Positions 36,009-47,093 are shown, counted from the first letter of the stretch. The stretch is 64,000 bases of DNA from Lobulomyces angularis (GCA_027604685.1 JADHYX010000077.1:1-64000); one strand, 5' to 3'. Notes: generated from the sequence alone by a model not told the origin. Program-made: numbers and translations.

Positions 36009-36713
36009 TTATTTTAATGCTGAAATAAAAGTTGTGTCCTATTCTAAATTTTTTATCTACTTTAATTATGTTGAAAATCTAAATATTTTTGATATTATTC
36101 TTTCTCTTTATATATGTGAAGAAAAAGAAATTTAAATTTGAAATGAGGTTCGCTGATATAACTTTAAAATGTAATTGCTTTCAAAACCTTTTATATTTTC
36201 TTGGCTTTTTTGTTGCTGCAATTGATACTTCAAAATTGAAAGCGTTAAGAAATAAAAAATCTAAAATGTAATAAAAAAAAAAAAATTAAAAATTTTGTCT
36301 AAAACTCTAGTTTATTTAATTTTTTTATATAATGTTTTCAAAAATTTTTTTTTTCGAGTTATTTTTAAAAATTTGAAAAAATTTGAACCAATCAAAATTA
36401 AACACCAATAGTCATTAATTACAAATACCAAATAAGTAAGTTTTTATTTTTTAATATCTTTCTATAAAATTCTCTTGAAGTTTTTTTTTTAGAAAAGAGC
36501 TTCGCAATTTATCATTTTTAACGAATTGTTTAGTTATTAACAAACACAGTTAAAGAAAATTATAACTGTTTTATTATTTTAACAAAGAAATATTTAAGGT
36601 GCTTTTTCCTGTTTAAGATAAAGTAGATTTTTGAAAAAACTAATCGCCAGAAAAAAAAAAAAAAATGGTTTTACATATAACTCTTTTTAAATTTGGAATC
36701 TAGAAGTTTAGAT
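36009..36713. other. Intergenic region between the RGS gene and GPALPP1
   Basis: About 700 bp. Apart from one 42-codon open frame at 36143-36271 (listed separately) it is AT-rich DNA with no coding signal. It contains the RGS gene promoter and the GPALPP1 3' end. Confidence 0.45.
36143..36271 (+). CDS. Possible small membrane peptide (42 aa)
   Basis: ATG at 36143 to TAA at 36269-36271, intronless: MRFADITLKCNCFQN, a hydrophobic stretch (LLYFLGFFVAAI) and a basic end (KALRNKKSKM). A TATATATG run lies about 30 bp upstream. It has a membrane-peptide layout, but an open frame this short can arise by chance and I recognise no family. Confidence 0.22.
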   Translation: MRFADITLKCNCFQNLLYFLGFFVAAIDTSKLKALRNKKSKM

Positions 36714-37905
36714 TCATTTAGCATTTTTTGCTTCTTTTCTGGATTTAACCTGAAGCTCGTCATATCTAAAAATAAAAAAGTTTCAAGTAATAATCCTTAA
36801 TAAGTGCACTACCTTTTTCTCTGTCAAATCCTCTCTTTTTAACCTCATCAGCTTCGAATTTTTTATCTTTTAAATAATTACTAGTATATTCTGAAAAAAA
36901 TATTAAGTCCAAATTACCCAAATTTTATACCCTCTACTAAACTTTTTCTTTCAGACTAAAAAAATATATTTTTTAGTTATATTTAAAAAATTCAAAAATA
37001 AAATTGGTTAATATATAATATCGTACATTGTACTGCTCTAAAAAATTGTCTTGCTTTTTTTTTTGCTCAATATCCAAATACTCTTCTTTTTTTTTCTTTT
37101 CCTTTTTTAGAGGATTTTGCAATTTTTTCAATTTTTCTTCAGGAGAGTCAGTCCAGTCACTTCTGTCTGTTATAATTTCTTTAGCATGTCTCTGAAATTG
37201 TCTACTTCTTGTATCCCCCACTAAATGCAAAAATTTTAATTATTAACAAAGCTAATGTACATTTTGGCATCGTTGCAATTTCGGGTGGTGCCAGCATCCA
37301 TTCACCTCTTTTCAACTTTTTTAAATTTTCACTACCGCCATTTTCTGTCTTTTTGTTAGCTATTCTATCTTCTATTTTATTTAATTTTTGCTGATATGCA
37401 TCTATCTCCGCTTGTTCCTAGGGAAAAATTTGAAAACAATTTTTAACAAAGAATTCCCAAATATTTCTTATGCTTTTTAAAAAAGTAAATACTTTTGAAT
37501 AGTTTTTGGGTAAAATTGGACCAAAGATATCATCCTCCTCATCGTCGTCAACTTCTTCAGAAAATTTTTTCTTTAGATGATCTGGAATTTCTGGGCCCTT
37601 TACTTTCTTTGATTCTTCATCCACTTTTATAACCTTTTTTTTTTTTTTAAAACCGGGAGGTAAGAGTGGACCGAATTGATTATCATTAGTGTCGCTCAAA
37701 TCTTGATATTGGTTTAAAGGCAGTTGTGAGATATCTGCATCAAATTTATTTTGAACATTAAACTAATTTTTAGTAGGTTTTCAGGAAGTGAAGGACCTAT
37801 ACATACATTTTCACAGGGCGTTAAAGAACTATTCGATGACTCCACTTCGTCCTTATGGAGTAAGTGATTTGGAATGGAGGGTCCAATTTGATTTGGATAG
37901 CTCAT
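36714..37905 (-). CDS. GPALPP1: GPALPP-motif protein (GPALPP1/DUF3752 family)
   Basis: About six exons, near 310 residues, hydrophilic. The N-terminal half has four spaced copies of the family motif G-P-x-(L/I)-P: IGPSIPNHL, IGPSLPENL, FGPLLPPGF and FGPILPKNY, plus GPEIPDHL, with acidic and Lys-rich linkers (EEVDDDEEDDI). The C-terminal half is the DUF3752 region: LKRGEWMLAPPEIATMP, then GDTRSRQF and RSDWTDSPEEKLKKL, then a Lys/Glu-rich coil and a short basic tail. The family is nuclear and conserved from fungi to animals; its function is not settled, with links to RNA processing. The start is at 37903-37905 (MSYPNQIGPSIP). It is divergent from the small gene at 38045, 139 bp away. Confidence 0.85.
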
Positions 37906-38044
37906 ATTTTTTGCACAAGAATATTTTTTTTTGAAAAATAGACTATAATAAAATATTAATGCACAATTGTTTGGTAAAGCAAAAAAATAAGAGTTAAATT
38001 TCCCTTAATTTCATAAAATATTTTATTAATTAAAAATATTACTA

Positions 38045-38452
38045 ATGCAGCCTTCAAAGTCTTTAACCAAACTCAACTTTTTAATGAAAAAAAATGTTGA
38101 GAAGTTGGACAATGATAGTACAACCTTAAGAAAAGTTTTAAATTTATCAAAACTAGCATCCTTAAATATAACTGAAAAACAAGCCATTGAAAATAAACAA
38201 GACATCTATTTTTTATTGAATTCTATTAATAATACAGAATTCAAAAAAAATTTTCAATTAAAGGAAGAAAAAAGTGAAGTTTTTAATGTTGTAAACAGCA
38301 AATTTTTTAATCTTGAACAAAGTTTGATGAATGAAAAGAAAGGAGGTATAAAATGCATTGCAAATTTGAAGAAAGTAGAGGTTGATTTATGGAAGTTTTC
38401 TGAAGTTTGTGAAAGTGGGTTTTATGTTGTCAAGAAAGCAATGTTTAAATAA
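38045..38452 (+). CDS. Small basic protein of unknown family (135 aa)
   Basis: Intronless: ATG at 38045 (MQPSKSLTKLNFLMKKN) to TAA at 38450-38452. The protein is Lys/Asn/Ser-rich, probably helical, and ends with a more ordered segment (LKKVEVDLWKFSEV, then GFYVVKKAMFK). I do not recognise it. The N-terminal LTKLNFLMKK faintly recalls the start of MPP6-type exosome cofactors, but the rest does not support that. It is flanked closely by GPALPP1 (139 bp, divergent) and the reductase gene (75 bp, convergent). It is kept because it is long for intergenic DNA here and ends in a balanced composition. Confidence 0.6.
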   Translation: MQPSKSLTKLNFLMKKNVEKLDNDSTTLRKVLNLSKLASLNITEKQAIENKQDIYFLLNSINNTEFKKNFQLKEEKSEVFNVVNSKFFNLEQSLMNEKKGGIKCIANLKKVEVDLWKFSEVCESGFYVVKKAMFK

Positions 38453-38527
38453 AAAATTATATGTTAGCGATCGAATAATTTTAAAATACATTTTATAGAA
38501 ATTGCGACTAAAACATTACTTCTATTT

Positions 38528-39592
38528 CTAAATTTGATATAAATCTGCTACTTCAGAAAAATTAGTTTTTCCGTCAACAGTAACAATTTTGACAAGGGAA
38601 CCATTCTTGGCTGGTCGAAGGGATTTGTCACTAGCCCAGGAAAATAATTTTTGAGCAACTTCATCCATCGGAGTCCAGGTTGTGGTGTCAGCTTCGGGCA
38701 TAAACTTACGATTCATGGGAGTATCCAGGATTACACTAAAAAAAATTATAAAATTAACCAATTAGATGTTTTTTTTACGGTAAAATAGCGTTGACATGAG
38801 AATCGTTTGGTAATTCGCTTTTAGGTAAAGCTAGGCTTTTAACTAAATGATGAACGGCTGCTTTTGCCATGCCGTAGGCAACCATGTCTGGGGTACCGTT
38901 AGTAGCTGCTGCTGCACCTGTTAAAGTTAAAAGTCCACCCCTTCATTATCAGTTAAAAAATTCATTAGTATTTTGGCTCTGAAAGAGTATAATTTAATGC
39001 TTCAGCAAATGATGGATTTGTTCTTGTTGTAAGTTCCACAACACTTCAGCTCAACCAAAAAACAAAAAAAACCTTACTCATTAAGATAACTAGCAGCGAG
39101 CTTCGCAGCAATAACACTTGAAAATACGCTTTGATTATGCATCAGAATAACATTATTGTAAATATCTGCATTTAAAAAATTATTTAAAATAAACGAAAAA
39201 CCAGAAAAAAAAAAAATTAATACCTTTATCATTAACGCTTCCACCAGCCCAGCCACCAGCAACATTAATGACTGCATCAAACTTAGGAAAACTTCTGACT
39301 TTCTCCATAACATAATCCCCAGCCTCTTCGAATGTTGGTGTAGAGGTCAAAATTACATTATTAGTAGCATCAGAATTGTCTTTAAAATCCACAGATGTTA
39401 CCATCTGTTTGAGTTTGTTAATTAAAAAATTGCAAAAATCAAAAACATCAAATACCCACTTATTTGAAATGAACTTTGAAACGATTGTTCTACCAAGGTT
39501 TCCACAACCGCCATATACCAATACATGCCTTGACTAAGATTACAAAGTTTGATCAATATATAAATTAATTCAATAAAAAATTTGATCACCAT
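38528..39592 (-). CDS. QDPR: Dihydropteridine reductase (quinoid), short-chain dehydrogenase
   Basis: Regenerates tetrahydrobiopterin from the quinonoid dihydro form with NADH. About 240 residues, the usual length. The Rossmann start VYGGCGNLGRTIVSKF, VTSVDFKDN (Asp that selects NADH), INVAGGWAGGSV, LMHNQSVFSSVIAAKLAA, GGLLTLTGAAAATNGTP, the catalytic YGMAKAAVH (Tyr-x3-Lys), and VILDTPMNRKFMPEAD with TTTWTPM follow the animal enzyme almost word for word. The start is unusual: the only in-frame ATG (39590-39592) stands alone as a first exon, joined across a 56-nt intron to SRHVLVYGG at about 39533. The next introns are near 39454-39404, 39232-39180, a longer one 39092-38942, and 38770-38734. 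It is the second BH4-pathway gene in the window, about 6 kb from PTPS. Confidence 0.92.
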
Positions 39593-39906
39593 TTGCTTCT
39601 TTCGTTATTTTTTTTGTGAAGAAAATTCAATTCTAAAAAGCGGGTACACTGGTAAATGGGAAAGTATAAAGCAAAAAAGGGATATTTTAAAAAAATTTTG
39701 TGGATAACTTACTTTATTGTATATAGACTTCAATCATTTAAGACAACATTTATCTTATGTTATAGCTAGTTTTAAACAGTGGGTATAGGCAACTTTTTTT
39801 AGCGATAAATTAGATTTTATTCCTATGTTATATAAGTCTACTTTATTTTTATCCTTTGGAAGTGTATAGTTGAATTTATTTGTTTCTGGGTATATTTTTT
39901 ATTAAA
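39593..39906. promoter_or_regulatory. Upstream region of QDPR, downstream of the cNBD/F-box gene
   Basis: About 310 bp, AT-rich, no gene seen. It contains the QDPR promoter. Confidence 0.4.
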
Positions 39907-42900
39907 TTAATTATCAAAAACAAGAGCTTTAACATTTTTGTTTAAATTCTTTCGTGGTAAGTTAGTAAAACGTTCTGATAATGGTATTTCAGCGATTTTC
40001 TTTGCACCAGCTTTCTTTTTTCCAATGTTTTTAGGAGCTGGTTTGTCCATCGTCAATTTGATGCATGGATTTATGTTTTTTACAGCTACTATTAAGTCCT
40101 GTGTTAAATCGGGACATGCAGTGCAGTTTATTTCCTTCAGACCGTTAGAGCATCTGATTAAACGTATAACTCCTGCGTCGGTCATCGTTTTACATCCTCT
40201 GATACTCAAATATTTAACTGTTGTAGCTTTACTTAAAAATGATATAATTGAGTTTTCTGTCAGCTGAGTGCAATGGTTAAGTGTTAAATTAGTTAAATTT
40301 TTGCTCGCTAATACAACTTCAAAAATTCCCGCCGAACTAATTTTGGTGCAGAACGTTAAATTTAAACTAGTTAATAAACTACATCCGGAGGTTATAATCT
40401 TTAAACTCTTTTCAGCTAATTGGTTACAGTCTGAGATATCTATTGAAGAAATGACTCTACAGTATCTAACTATCAGAAACAAGCCAAAATCAGTAATCTT
40501 ACTGCAGCGGCGTAGACTTATTTGCTTCATTTCTGTGGCTTTGGACAATAAAATTTCTAATTCGTTGTCTCCTATTAGTTTACAAAATGATAAATCAACT
40601 TTTTTTAAACCAGTCCATTGATGATTATAAAACCCTACTCCAATAATTTGACTGCAATAACTTAAATCCAAACTTTTCAACTTTGTTAAATTTTTGGCAA
40701 TGTGTCTCACACCTTTGTCAGTAATTGTCCAGCAATTTAAAAGGGAGAGGTCATTTATATTTCGACAAGTCAAACTAAGCCCTTTCAATTCAGTATCTGT
40801 AATACGAAAACAATTTTTCAATTCTAAAGAACACAGAGAACTACCACTGATTTCACAAAAGTGCTTCAAAATTTGTTTCGTCAAAGTTCTATACATTGAA
40901 TTAAAAATTAATTTTTCCCAATATGGTCCAGCACTAAATTCTTCCTTCCACTGTTTGCAAATTGACCTCAGTTTTAACTGATCTAAGAACTTTAAGTTGT
41001 TATATATTAAATATAATATATATGAGTCCAAATGTAAAATAGAAGCTTGTTGTTGACGATTAAATTTGTGTTCCGAAACTTTGAAAAAGAATTTATCGGA
41101 TTTTATAGTACTTTTTGTAGTGGATGAGCTAACACTTTGTGCACATCTTAGTTCAGGCATCGGTAAAAACTTTAACAAAAAATTAAAATATGAAATAGTG
41201 CTATTTTGGTGTATAATACTGCTTTTTCATTATCAGTGCTCGATATGGAAGATGGAACTAATATTCTACCTTTTTCCAAACTATCACTACTTTTTTTCAT
41301 TCTGAGTTCAGAATTCTAAAAAATTTTGATAAAAACAAGTAAGAAATAAAATTTACATTCTGCAGATCATTACTACTAGAATCTTTAAAAGAAAAATATT
41401 TGTTGATTCCTTTCAGTTTTGAAGTGGAGGTTTCAAAAACGAAATTGGACGATTTAGTTTTACTAGGGATATCGGTTAGAACTTTTTTAAGAGTTCGAAA
41501 TGCACTATTATTTAGCAGTGACCTTTTTTTTAACATGCTTTCAGTAGTTTCCTCTGGAAGCGCAAAGGTATCGTTGTTTCTTTTTTCAAACAAATCATAC
41601 CTTCTGGCTGACTCTAACACAATGGCTTGGTAGCTTTCTTTACTTGAAAGCATCACATTTTGTAGACTTTGCTCTAACAAGATCAAAACTACGCAAATAT
41701 CTGAGGATACTTTAACAGTTGCAGTCCTCAAAATACCTTTTACTAATCCGACTTCTCCAAAAAATCCTCCTTCTTTTACTACGTCATATGTTTGTGTTAA
41801 ATCATCACTCACCACTAAACTTTCTCCTTCTACTATAAAAAACATGGAGGAAGATTTAGTTCCTTTTTGAATAATTATATCGTTTTTAACAAATGATTGA
41901 ATAGTTGTGTTTAACGCCAATGAATGTAAAAAATGTGAATCACAGTTTGAGAATAATGGCACCTAGAAATAATTTTAAGAAAATAGCTTAGAATCTTATA
42001 TTTACTGCTTTTAATCTGGCAGCCGTTGCTTCGACATCATATGCTACGGCTTTCTTAGAATTGGACCGTCTGGTCAACTGCTTCACAGCCTTCTGCCTTT
42101 CCAAAAACAAGTTGTAATTTTCGGCTGCAATTGAGTTTAAAGTTTTAGCAAATTTAGGATGTGCATCTAAAACCAAATGAAAAGACTCCTTAGCTAATTC
42201 GAAAAGAGAAATGTCATTAAAGGCTTTAACAGTAGCTGTTCTAGCAATATCATAAAATAATGCTACTTCTCCAAAGGATGATCCATTTGACAATTCTGCG
42301 TAGATTTCATTTCCAGTATCATTTATTACCACAGCTGTTCCGTCGAAAATAAAAAACATGCTGCTTCCTATAGTGTCTTTCTGTATTATTATTTCATCTT
42401 TCTTATATTTTCTCAATCGTAATGTCAATGCTAACTGATGCAAGAATCCTACAGAGCCATCCGAAAAAATCGGTACCTATTATAAGCAAAATAATATAGT
42501 GATGAAATAATAATTATAAAATCAAAATTGCATAGTTAGAATAAAAAAAACTTCCAAATGAAGAATGGAATCTAAATTATACCAGTTTTAACCTCTCTCT
42601 CATAACTTCAATTTCTACATTAAATTCTTGATTTTTAGAAAGAGACGCTAAAGTATTCTTGTGTCTCTCGAACCTAGTTTTAGCTTCTAGCTTAATTTTT
42701 TCTGCAACTTCTGGAAAAAGATCTAAAAGTTTATCCATATCAACCTTTGTTAGCTTGAACACGTTAATTATTGATGAAGAACAAACAATTGATGCGGTTC
42801 TGTTGACCTCAAAAAGAATACCAACTTCCCCAAAAAAACTACCGGGTTGAAAATCCGCAAAACTTTGACCAGTTTCTTCGTTAATAATTTGTGCGGTACC

Positions 42901-43923
42901 TCTAGCAACAAAATAAATTTCTGAAGCTATATCTCCTTTTTTAATTATATAATCTCCTTGCTTGTATTGAACTGGCTTTAACGACATTGCCATCATATGC
43001 AAGAAACCTACTTGGCAGTCTCGAAAAAGAGGCACCTTCGCATTGTTTAATGCAAAAAGAAAAAAATATCTTTACATTTTGCAAATCATCTTTAGTAACA
43101 GCCATATTAAGTTCATCTCCAAAATCAATTTCAACCTTAGACTCCTGCTGCTTTATGTATGAACTAAATCTTTCCTGGGCTAAAAGTGAAATTACCCTTG
43201 CCGCTTGTGGGCAAGCTGCCATTGCTTTTGCAAACTTTTCTTTAGTTAAAATCAAAGCGATACTTCTTCCATTAGAGCGACAAGTTGCTGTTCTAAATTT
43301 CATTTTCTATAGTTAATTTTCAATGTTTCACAATATCAAATTTCAGTTATCAAACTTGATTAATAAAATTGTATACCTCGGAACTGAAAATAAAACTCCA
43401 ATTTCCCCAAAAAAAAAACCTTCCTTCATAACATTGATAACCATCTCCCCTTAAAAAAAAATTCAAGAAAAAGTAACAACCTACACTTACCATCCTCTGA
43501 GATTACTTCTATGATACCTTTTTTTATAAAAAACATTGCTCTGCCAACTTCTCCTTTCTTGATTACATAGTCCATGTCATTATAGACCCTTATTTGCATT
43601 GAAGTGGATAGCAACTCAATAAACTCCTCATCCAAACCTTTAAATAGAACATGCTCTTTTAAAAAAACCTTAATGCTGTCACCTCCATTTCTCAAAATTG
43701 TTTCGTGATGTTCAGATTTTACATTCACAAAATTTACTTTCTTGAGCTCAATATCAGGTTCAGCCGTTGAACTTTCTAGAGTAGAGAGATCAGAGTCTGT
43801 TGTATCAAGAACTGGTTTATCATTTACATAATGGCTTAGGACAGTGGTGCTTTTTGATAATTTGCTGGGTTGAGCTGTTATTTTTTTTGTTTTGAAAAGA
43901 AGAAATCTTTTTACTGCCACCAT
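39907..43923 (-). CDS. Four cyclic-nucleotide-binding domains fused to F-box and leucine-rich repeats
   Basis: A predicted protein of about 1,200 residues in eight or nine exons, from ATG 43921-43923 (MVAVKRFLLF) to TAA at 39907-39909. After a basic/Ser-rich leader, four cNBDs follow at roughly residues 85-240, 255-400, 405-550 and 555-690. Each opens with (V/I)(P/L)(L/I)F and carries the phosphate-binding cassette: FGEIGVLFSVPRTATC, FGEVGILFEVNRTASI, FGEVALFYDIARTATV and FGEVGLVKGILRTATV. The catalytic-cassette Glu and Arg are kept in all. A Ser-rich linker leads to an F-box (LHLDSYILYLIYNNL, RSICKQWKE, PYWEKL) and about nine AMN1/FBXL-type LRRs (LRRCSKITDFGL, LNLTFCTKISSAG), then a basic tail. 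cNBDs sense cAMP or cGMP; F-box/LRR proteins recruit SCF ubiquitin-ligase substrates. The join between the two halves rests on an in-frame 50-nt intron (41170-41219); a separate F-box gene starting at the ATG in MPELRCAQ is the alternative. Confidence 0.8.
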
Positions 43924-44362
43924 GACAATTTTTCAAGTCACCTGATTTTAGTTTTTTTTACAAGATAACAAAATATGAACTTCTAGCAATAGTTGATTCA
44001 GAATTTAATTAATTTTCTTTTTTGGTGAAAAAACTTTCAAACTTGTATAAATTTTTAGCCAATCAATTCCTAATTTGACACAAATCCGCTACACTTTTTT
44101 AAATTTTAAACAAAAAACTTAAACATCAATGAAGGACCTTGACTATGGTAAAGCGCTACATCTTTCTTGTATGTGGGAAAACTGAAAACTTACTGATGCT
44201 CATAGGCCTAATATTGTGGAATTGTCTAATGCATTTAAATTCTATTAATTAATTTTATCCGCTTACTTCTTTGGAAATGTTAATTTCATGTATTTATTAT
44301 GAGTATTGAGAATTTTAGGCTGAAATATAAATTGAAAATTAGCTTTCATACAAAATTTTAGT
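43924..44362. promoter_or_regulatory. Divergent promoter, cNBD/F-box gene and CaMKK-like kinase
   Basis: A 439-bp spacer between two divergent start codons with no open frame of note. The two signalling genes must share it, so co-regulation is possible. No specific site is recognised. Confidence 0.45.
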
Positions 44363-46746
44363 ATGGAAAGTAGTAAAAATATAAATTCTGCAGTTAAAAG
44401 CTTAATTAACAGGTTTTTTATTTATAATAATTTTTAAATAACTCATTTTTGTAGATTTAGTAAAGACATCGTCATGGAACAACATTCAATTCAGCCTACC
44501 ACCTCGTTTCAAAACTCAAATTCAAATATAAGGGAAGGAAACGATAATGCCACTAATAAAGCTGTAGATATACCTGAAAATATGAATAAAATACTACCTA
44601 CTGAGTCAAAATTGTAAAAAATGTTCAGAATTTCTTGAATTTACATATGACTACATTTTTTTTAGGCAAAATAGTCCGTTGGTGGCAACATTTATTAGCC
44701 GAAACAGTTCATTTTCTAGGGTTTCCACTACCAGCTCTAACTCCTCTGATGAGCTTAATGCTAGTAACAAGCATAACGATAGTACTTCTTCTACTAACTT
44801 CACCGGCTCACTTACTGAAAATAGCAACTTAAATTCCAACGTGGAAAATATATTCAACTTTACAGAAGAAGAAGATCTTTTTCTTACTTCAGATGCATTA
44901 ATTAGAAAAAAAACCCAGCAAAATAAAAATAGTTTAACGTCACCATCATCTCATTTACACTTTAGAAGAAGTAGTGCTTCTCAGGAAGGTACTAATTTTA
45001 CTTGAGTTTTGGATAATTTTGAAAAACTAAGAAAATAAAAAAAAAACATCTCCAAAATTAAAAATAAAAGATATTCAATTATTTTTGTTTAGAGATTAAA
45101 GAGACATTGAATGCTTCAATATGTGAAGATTCGTTGACTGGTGTTAGAGTTTTAAATCAATATAAGATATCTAAAATTCTGGGAAGGGGCAGTTACGGGG
45201 TAGTACATTTAGGAGAAGATCAGGAAAAACATATACCAGTAGCAATAAAAGAGTTTAGCAAATTAAAATTACTGAAAACTAAACAACAAAAATTGCAACA
45301 GCTTAACAGTGGGTTCGGAGGAAAACTTTTTGCCAGAGGAAGAGGTAGAGGTGGAATGAGAGGTGGAAGACCTTCTAGTAGTGCCCCAGCATCTTTGGAT
45401 CAAAATCCAATTGATTTGGTCAGAAACGAAGTTGCAATTTTTAAAAAATTAAATCATGTCAATGTTGTTAAGTTGTATGAAGTTTTGGATAGTCCAACCG
45501 ACGTAAACGGTAATAATAATTTATTAACTTCTTTTTCAAAGGATTCATTGTATATGGTTTTTGAATGCTGCGAAAATGGTCCGATTATGGATTTATCAAT
45601 AGATAATAAAGTTAAACCATTTTCGGAAGTACAGGCTAGGCGAGCGTTTCAGCAATTAATTTTGGGAATTGAATATCGTATTAAATTAGTCATAAGTCAA
45701 ACCTTAACTTTTTTTACATTTGTTGATTTTAAAAGTTCATGAAAACGGCATTTCGCATAGAGATATAAAGCCGGATAATATTTTACTTTCTTCTGATGGA
45801 ACATTAAAAATTGTGGATTTTGGAGTGAGTGAAATGTTTGTAAAAGGAACAGACTTAAGTGATAGGTCCGCTGGTTCACCGGGTATGAAAAAGAATGATG
45901 GAATATTTTAATAAAATATATTATAGCTTTTTTTTCACCGGAGTTATGCGTAGGTAATTAAATTACCATAAAATAATCTTTTCCCCAGCATTATTAAAAA
46001 TATATAATACAGCGCGACACGGTGATGTATCATCTAAAGCAGCGGATATTTGGGCGATGGGGATAACACTTTATTGCTTAATTTTTGGGAAGTTGCCCTT
46101 CTCTGGGGCATCTATTATAGACATTTATGAAAACATAAAGACCCAAATGTAACACGTCTTTAACAATACTAATTATATACCTTTTCTTTAGTCCAGTGTA
46201 TCCTGTTGAAAATTTAAACCCCATGTTAATAGACTTATTTGATAAAATGTAAGTTTTATTTTTTCTTTTTTAATATTTTTTGTAGACTGGACAAAAATCC
46301 TTGTACAAGAATTACAATGGACAGTCTGAGAGTAAGTATTGAAAAATAGTGTATATTGATTAGTAAATTAATAGAACCACGCTTGGGTCACAGATAACGG
46401 TAATCAACCAATTCCTAGTAAAGAAGTGAACTGCGTCGGACTTGTTACGTACATTACGGAAGAAGAATACAACAATGCAGTAAAAAAAATTCAGGGTCTT
46501 TTTACAGTGGTAAATGCAAATTTACTATTTTAATGTGTCATTTTTTTAAAGATTAAAGCTGCTTCGAAATTTAAGCATGGGTCCAAAAGTTACAGTTTAA
46601 ATTCTTTAAATAACAGAGCAAGTCTGCAAAGTTTAAGCTCTTTATCCAGTACAATTGAAGAATATTCGAATCATAGCATAAAAGACCTTTCTGCGGTTCA
46701 TAATAATGATGTTAGTTGTAATAACGAAAACACAGGAACTAAATAG
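44363..46746 (+). CDS. CaMKK/SNF1-activating-type Ser/Thr protein kinase
   Basis: About ten exons, near 600 residues. A Ser/Asn-rich leader precedes the kinase domain: [18 protein letters not shown] (P-loop), VAIKEFSK (VAIK Lys), an Arg/Gly/Pro-rich insert ([15 protein letters not shown]), [20 protein letters not shown] then [22 protein letters not shown] (HRD), VDFGVSE (DFG), [12 protein letters not shown] (activation end), [19 protein letters not shown], and [20 protein letters not shown]. The YEVLD phrase, the RP-rich insert before helix C and the placement after IKE are marks of CaMKK, yeast Sak1/Tos3/Elm1 and fission yeast Ssp1, which activate AMPK/Snf1. A Ser-rich tail follows. The start is ATG 44363, with the second exon beginning after an intron near 44412-44455. 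No calmodulin-binding helix is clear. Confidence 0.87.
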
Positions 46747-47093
46747 TAATTTTTTATTTTCACGTATAACATAGTTAAACATTTGCAGTTGAATTATTAT
46801 AGATAATTATAAGCATTATTTTAACACATATTTTTTAGAGAGTGGCCTTCTCAGTAAGAATTTGATTTGAACACAAAAAGGTGTTACATTCTAGAAACTT
46901 CTCATCCAAATATAGATTTTTATATTATAAAAATAGATTAAGGAAATTAAATAAAAATGAAGATAAAGACATAAAAATTAAAAAATTATTTATTGAGATC
47001 TTATCAATTAAAGTTAAATATTTAACCACTTCTTTGTAGCTATTTAAGCTTTATCCACAATTTCAAACTTGTACTATACAATTATAATCAGAA
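46747..47093. other. Intergenic region between the kinase and MARVEL genes
   Basis: About 350 bp, AT-rich, no gene seen; probably the MARVEL gene promoter. Confidence 0.45.

Noticed and set aside
11977..39592. A co-regulated pterin gene cluster in the strict sense
   Set aside because: The three genes lie on both strands with fifteen or so unrelated genes between them; proximity is reported as an observation only.
39907..41178. A separate F-box/LRR gene starting inside 41160
   Set aside because: The upstream cNBD exon joins it in frame across a clean GT-AG intron, and only about 100 bp would remain for a 3' end plus promoter. It is kept as an alternative in the entry.
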